DNA from: Vicinamibacteria bacterium
GTDB taxonomy: Bacteria; Acidobacteriota; Vicinamibacteria; Vicinamibacterales; UBA2999
Length of the DNA stretch: 30,832 nt
Assembly: GCA_025938035.1 (NCBI GenBank)
Contig: JAICQE010000027.1
Coordinates: 1-30,832, forward strand
Reading direction: 5' to 3'
In this document: in pieces, positions 27,867 to 30,832 of the stretch
Layout of the letters: each line of letters opens with the position of its first letter
Numbering within the stretch: the stretch's first letter is position 1
Notes under the pieces: generated by a model
The model's input: only the letters and a program-made list of their open reading frames with translations
The model's database searches: none
Told to the model about the DNA's origin: nothing
Made by a program: the position numbers and the translations under genes

Positions 27867-28554
27867 GAATCCGCCTTCGCCAGGCTTCCGCGAGACAGGC
27901 TTCCGCCTCGCTGGGGCGTTCGTGCTGGTCCTTGCCGCGACGCTCGGCTTGTCTGCGCAGACCAGCAAACTGGCCGATCCGTCGCAGCTGACCGAAACCG
28001 CTCCGGACGTCTTTCGGGCGCGCTTCGAAACCAGCAAAGGTCCGTTCGTCATCGAAGTGCATCGGGAATGGGCGCCGCTTGGCGCCGACCGCTTCTACAA
28101 CCTGGTGAAGAACGGCTTCTACGACGGCACGCGCTTCTTCCGGGTACGGCCGGGATTCATGGCCCAGTTCGGGCTGAACGGCGACCCGACCATCCAGGCC
28201 GCCTGGCAGCGCGCCAGCCTGCGCGACGAGCCGCCGATGAAAAGCAACACCCGCGGCTACGTGTCCTTTACCAAGGAAAGCCTGCCGAACACGCGCTTCA
28301 CCCAGATCTTCATCAACTACGCCGACAACAGTTATCTGAACGAACAGGGCTTCGCCCCGTTCGGTGAGGTCGTCACCGGCATGGAAGTCGTGGACAAGAT
28401 CTTCAGCCCGCCCCGCGACAACGAGCCGGATCAGCGGCGCATTCTGCGAGAGGGCAATGCGTACCTGAAGGAGTTTCCGCAGCTCGACTTCGTCAAGAAG
28501 GCGACGATTGTTCCGGCGGGACCGGCGGCTCCGGCGCGCCGACGGCCGTCCTGA
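27820..28554 (+). CDS. peptidyl-prolyl cis-trans isomerase, cyclophilin type, exported
   Basis: A cyclophilin of 244 residues that would speed proline isomerisation in the periplasm. The N-terminus to about 45 has arginines, then LAGAFVLVLAATLGLSAQ, a signal peptide. The cyclophilin domain (about 60-220) shows FYNLVKNGFYDGTRFFRVRPGFMAQFG, the conserved FTQIFINYADNSYLN and FAPFGEVVTGMEVVDKI. The GTG at 27820 is preceded by GGAAGG at good spacing but overlaps efp by 47 bases. GTGs at 27844 and 27859 are alternatives with shorter overlap and still keep the signal peptide. The signal region contains a 15-base in-frame duplication. The 3' end overlaps the next gene, on the other strand, by 62 bases. 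Confidence 0.92.
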   Translation: MSVFTPKRVSLPAVRRNPPSPGFRETGFRLAGAFVLVLAATLGLSAQTSKLADPSQLTETAPDVFRARFETSKGPFVIEVHREWAPLGADRFYNLVKNGFYDGTRFFRVRPGFMAQFGLNGDPTIQAAWQRASLRDEPPMKSNTRGYVSFTKESLPNTRFTQIFINYADNSYLNEQGFAPFGEVVTGMEVVDKIFSPPRDNEPDQRRILREGNAYLKEFPQLDFVKKATIVPAGPAAPARRRPS

Positions 28555-29188
28555 CGAAGGCTTCCTCCGGCAGGGCGCCCAACATCTCGATACCGCCGTC
28601 GCTCGCGCCGAGGACGACCGTCTTCGGCACGCCTGTCACCTGATACTGCTGCGATAAATCCATGAATTCGGCCGCGTCCACGGAGGCGGCGCGGATAAGG
28701 GGGCTTTCGACCGCCATCCGGTGCGCCATCGTCACTGCCCTCGGGCAGTGCGGGCAGGTCGGGGTGACGAACACAAGGATCTCGGTGGGTGCCGTCACGT
28801 GCGTCGCGATGAGTGTCTTGCTCTGCGGCGTCAACGCCGACTCACCGGTGCCCGCGAGGATCAGCGCTTCAATCAGCGACACGAACTCGTAGCCCGCGGG
28901 GGCTCCGAGAAAGCGGATCCTGGTATCTTCCTCGCCACGAAGCAGCACGACGGACGGGATTCGGTCGATTCCGTACTGCGCAGCCCGCTCTTTTTCCAGA
29001 ATGAAGTTCACTTCCTGAAGCGAAATCAGGTCGTTGAGCCCGACGACTTCGTCGAGTACCTGGCGGGCGATGAGGGCTGTTTCAGGAGCGTCGATCGTCT
29101 GCGTGAAGAAGAGGATGGTGACCGGGTTCGTTATTTCGGCGAGGCGGACCGAAACGGTCTGGCGGTCCTGTTCAGAGAGCAATGGCAC
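28493..29188 (-). CDS. two-domain thioredoxin-fold protein (protein disulfide oxidoreductase-like)
   Basis: The 231 residues form two thioredoxin-like domains in the layout of archaeal-type protein disulfide oxidoreductases. The C-terminal domain has the active motif CPHC at 145-148 (VTPTCPHCPRAV) and the cis-proline VPK near 188. The N-terminal domain keeps the fold (ILFFTQ, cis-proline IPSVV near 78) but contains no cysteine at all; its active site reads TQTIDAPE. So only one redox centre remains. No signal peptide is visible, suggesting a cytoplasmic protein. GTG at 29188 is preceded six bases earlier by AGGG. It follows the zinc-ribbon gene with 21 bases between, likely one operon. A Pro/Ser-rich tail ends it. 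Confidence 0.87.
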   Translation of the reverse strand: MPLLSEQDRQTVSVRLAEITNPVTILFFTQTIDAPETALIARQVLDEVVGLNDLISLQEVNFILEKERAAQYGIDRIPSVVLLRGEEDTRIRFLGAPAGYEFVSLIEALILAGTGESALTPQSKTLIATHVTAPTEILVFVTPTCPHCPRAVTMAHRMAVESPLIRAASVDAAEFMDLSQQYQVTGVPKTVVLGASDGGIEMLGALPEEAFVRTAVGAPEPPVPPEQSSPS

Positions 29189-29209
29189 GGGGCACCCTGC
29201 CGGAACGGG

Positions 29210-29656
29210 CTAAAACTTGAACAAATCGTCGAATGCCTTCCGCGCATCGTCGGTGCGCGGCGTCGTGGTTTCGCGTTCGACGGTCGTCCGCGGCGAGAAG
29301 AGATCGCAGCTGTTGCGGGCGTTCTTCGGTGAAATTCTCGCCGGAATCGTTTCCATGCACTCGAAGCGGCTGCCCGGGTCGAACGACGTGCATTGCGCGC
29401 AGGCGTGGAGATCGGTCCCGCAGCGCGGGCACCGGGCGTCGAAGCCGATGTCTGCGGACCCGACGTTGCCGCACTGTGCGCAACGGACGACCTCGCGGTA
29501 CCCGGGCATGTTGATTGTCTTGGGTGCATCCCGCGAGATCCGCCGGGTGCCCGCGGGTGCGCCCGGTTCGGGGGCTGGCCGGTTGGGTTTGGGTGTCTGC
29601 GGCCGGTCGCGGTCGTCGTCCTGGTAGCCCCGCTGGCGATATTTGCGGTCGCTCAT
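29210..29656 (-). CDS. small zinc-ribbon protein with eight cysteines, function unknown
   Basis: A 148-residue protein. The first 50 residues are charged and Pro-rich (likely disordered). Two zinc-binding units follow: CAQC (59, 62) with CPRC (76, 79), a rubredoxin-like knuckle; then CAQC (86, 89) with Cys100 and Cys117 in a region reading SFDPGSRFEC and NSCDLFSP. The second unit resembles a C-x2-C...C...C pattern with Asn/Cys-Asp-Phe that I recognise only as a conserved motif in uncharacterised bacterial proteins. The C-terminus FDDLFKF is a short amphipathic end. It lies immediately upstream of the thioredoxin-fold gene, so a redox or zinc-sensing link is possible. I cannot name a function. 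Confidence 0.85.
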   Translation of the reverse strand: MSDRKYRQRGYQDDDRDRPQTPKPNRPAPEPGAPAGTRRISRDAPKTINMPGYREVVRCAQCGNVGSADIGFDARCPRCGTDLHACAQCTSFDPGSRFECMETIPARISPKNARNSCDLFSPRTTVERETTTPRTDDARKAFDDLFKF

Positions 29657-29706
29657 CGCACCATCAGCTTACGCTCTTTTGCCGCCTGAGATAGATCCAC
29701 GCCGAG

Positions 29707-29715
29707 TGTGGATAA
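29707..29715 (-). promoter_or_regulatory. perfect DnaA box upstream of the ACIII genes
   Basis: TTATCCACA on the minus strand (TGTGGATAA on plus) matches the DnaA box exactly. It is also the right arm of an inverted repeat ATCCAC-7-GTGGAT (29697-29715 region). It lies 31 bases before a predicted -35 element of actA. The match is exact; binding is inferred. Confidence 0.6.
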
Positions 29716-29745
29716 GAATGTCTGCCGCCCGGGGGGGCGACTTGC

Positions 29746-29774
29746 TTGATCCTTTTTTCACAACATGGTACAAA
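29746..29774 (+). promoter_or_regulatory. promoter of the alternative complex III operon
   Basis: TTGATC (29746-29751) and TACAAA (29769-29774) are 17 bases apart, and the -10 is extended by TGG directly before it. The same TGGTACAA element serves the predicted rsmI promoter. The leader to actA would be about 65 nt. No strong ribosome site is visible near the ATG. Confidence 0.5.
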
Positions 29775-29847
29775 CCGTGACTGGCCCACGGGGAAACGCA
29801 GGAAAGGACCGGACCTGCGGTCGGGCGTCCCGCTTCGCTAGCTTCCA

Positions 29848-30498
29848 ATGCCGCAGATCTTCCGTCGTAGCGCCAACACCACTTCGAAGCTAAGTCTTGC
29901 CGGCCTTCTCATTCTGGTCGGCGGCCTGATTTTCACGGCTATTGTCGTCGCGCGCTCCAGCTCCGTCACGCGCGCGCACGAGTTCGTCGAGCAGCCCGTC
30001 CAGTTCAGCCATCGCCATCACGTCAAGGACGATGGCATCGACTGCCGGTACTGCCACACCTCGGTCGAAACGTCGCCGTTCGCCGGGATTCCGCCGACCA
30101 AGACGTGCATGAACTGCCACTCGCAGATCTGGGCGCAGGCGCCGATTCTCGAACCGATCCGCGTCAGCTTCCGCGAGGATCGGCCGGTGCGCTGGATCCG
30201 GGTGCACGACCTGCCGGACTTCGTTTATTTCAACCACAGTATTCACGTGAAGAAGGGCATGGGATGCGAGACGTGTCACGGCCGCATCGACGAGATGCCG
30301 TTGACCCTGCAGGAAAACACCCTGCAGATGGAGTGGTGCGTCAACTGCCACCGCAATCCCGAAAACTACGTACGGCCGCGCAGCGAGATCTACACGATGG
30401 GCTACAAGCCGCCCGTCCCGCAGTCGGTGATCGGCGCGCAGCTGGTGAAGGAATACGGAATCCGCGGCAACACCAGCTGCTCGACGTGCCATCGGTGA
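29848..30498 (+). CDS. actA: alternative complex III subunit ActA, pentahaem cytochrome c
   Basis: ActA is the multihaem cytochrome c subunit of alternative complex III, which oxidises quinol and passes electrons to a terminal oxidase. The 216 residues have an N-terminal membrane anchor (LSLAGLLILVGGLIFTAIVV, about 15-34) and five CxxCH haem sites at 66-70, 87-91, 140-144, 164-168 and 211-215. Sequences around the haems (QFSHRHHVKDDGIDCRYCH, FNHSIHVKKGMGCETCH) are typical of ActA. actB follows after seven bases, which confirms the assignment. The promoter and a DnaA box lie upstream. Confidence 0.93.
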   Translation: MPQIFRRSANTTSKLSLAGLLILVGGLIFTAIVVARSSSVTRAHEFVEQPVQFSHRHHVKDDGIDCRYCHTSVETSPFAGIPPTKTCMNCHSQIWAQAPILEPIRVSFREDRPVRWIRVHDLPDFVYFNHSIHVKKGMGCETCHGRIDEMPLTLQENTLQMEWCVNCHRNPENYVRPRSEIYTMGYKPPVPQSVIGAQLVKEYGIRGNTSCSTCHR

Positions 30499-30505
30499 CC
30501 CGTTC

Positions 30506-30832
30506 ATGACGCAGCCGATCGACATCCAGTCGCTCCGTACCAGGCTCGAAGGCAGCCGCGGCCGCGAGTATTGGCGCAGCCTCGAGGCCGTATCCGAGAC
30601 GCCCGAGTTCAAGGAATTCCTGCATCGCGAGTTCCCGCAGAACGCCTCGGAGTGGCTCGACCCGGTTGGCCGCCGCGGGTTCCTGAAGTTGATGGGCGCG
30701 TCACTGACGCTTGCCGGAGTCAGCGCGTGTACGCGTCAGCCGGACGAGGCCATCGTTCCCTACGTGCGGCAGCCCGAGGAACTCGTTCCGGGAAAGCCGC
30801 TCTTTTATGCGACGGCGATGCCGTTTGCCGGA
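30506..30832 (+). CDS. actB: alternative complex III subunit ActB (TAT-type molybdopterin oxidoreductase), 5' part
   Basis: The 109 visible residues from ATG at 30506 run past the window end. They match the N-terminal extension of ActB: REYWRSLEAVSETPEFKEFL, then the twin-arginine-like GRRGFLKLMGASLTLAGVSAC at about 52-72, and VPYVRQPEELVPGKPLFYATAMP. ActB is a large protein fusing a molybdopterin-oxidoreductase-like domain (usually without cofactor) and an iron-sulfur domain on the periplasmic face of ACIII. It starts seven bases after actA. The rest of the operon (actC to actF) would lie beyond the window. Confidence 0.9.
   Translation, partial: MTQPIDIQSLRTRLEGSRGREYWRSLEAVSETPEFKEFLHREFPQNASEWLDPVGRRGFLKLMGASLTLAGVSACTRQPDEAIVPYVRQPEELVPGKPLFYATAMPFAG

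Overview
This is a high-GC bacterial chromosomal window centred on a replication origin. The left part (1-6562) is the classic leftward block rpmH-rnpA-yidD-yidC-jag-mnmE-mnmG-rsmG. The rightward block dnaA-dnaN-gyrB-gyrA follows from 6953. The two blocks diverge from a 390-base non-coding stretch that holds three DnaA-box-like sites. A TIGR03435/DUF3738 protein, the start of an alternative complex III operon (actA, actB) and the overall GC-rich composition point to Acidobacteriota, probably a Vicinamibacteria-like lineage. That placement is inference from gene content, with no database search behind it.

Layout: 1-6562 holds tRNA modification (MnmE/MnmG), 16S methylation (RsmG), membrane insertion (YidC, YidD, Jag), RNase P protein and ribosomal protein L34. 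6563-8594 holds the origin region and dnaA. 8595-14907 holds the sliding clamp and both gyrase subunits, followed by a small predicted lipoprotein that seems to start at CTG and to be coupled to gyrA. 15315-21794 is a leftward run rsmI>glmU>glmS>pcrA, which joins UDP-GlcNAc synthesis (GlmS, GlmU) to rRNA methylation and DNA repair. An extended -10 promoter lies just upstream of rsmI, and a shared palindromic core lies at each end of pcrA.

21900-26100 carries a DUF885 metallopeptidase-like protein, an FmdB zinc ribbon, galU and serS. A tRNA-Ser(UGA) gene follows serS. Small repeats cluster around that tRNA, followed by the TIGR03435 protein, an elongation factor P relative with a YeiP/EfpL-type loop, and an exported cyclophilin. 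A leftward pair (eight-cysteine zinc-ribbon protein, then a two-domain thioredoxin-fold protein) converges on the cyclophilin. The window ends in the ACIII genes actA (pentahaem cytochrome c) and actB (cut by the window edge).

Most of the window is conserved housekeeping sequence, and I see no complete novel defence or biosynthetic system. The best leads are non-canonical: a composition break inside rsmI, the CTG-started lipoprotein, the repeats around pcrA and the tRNA, a consensus DnaA box in front of the ACIII operon, and the thioredoxin-fold/zinc-ribbon pair.
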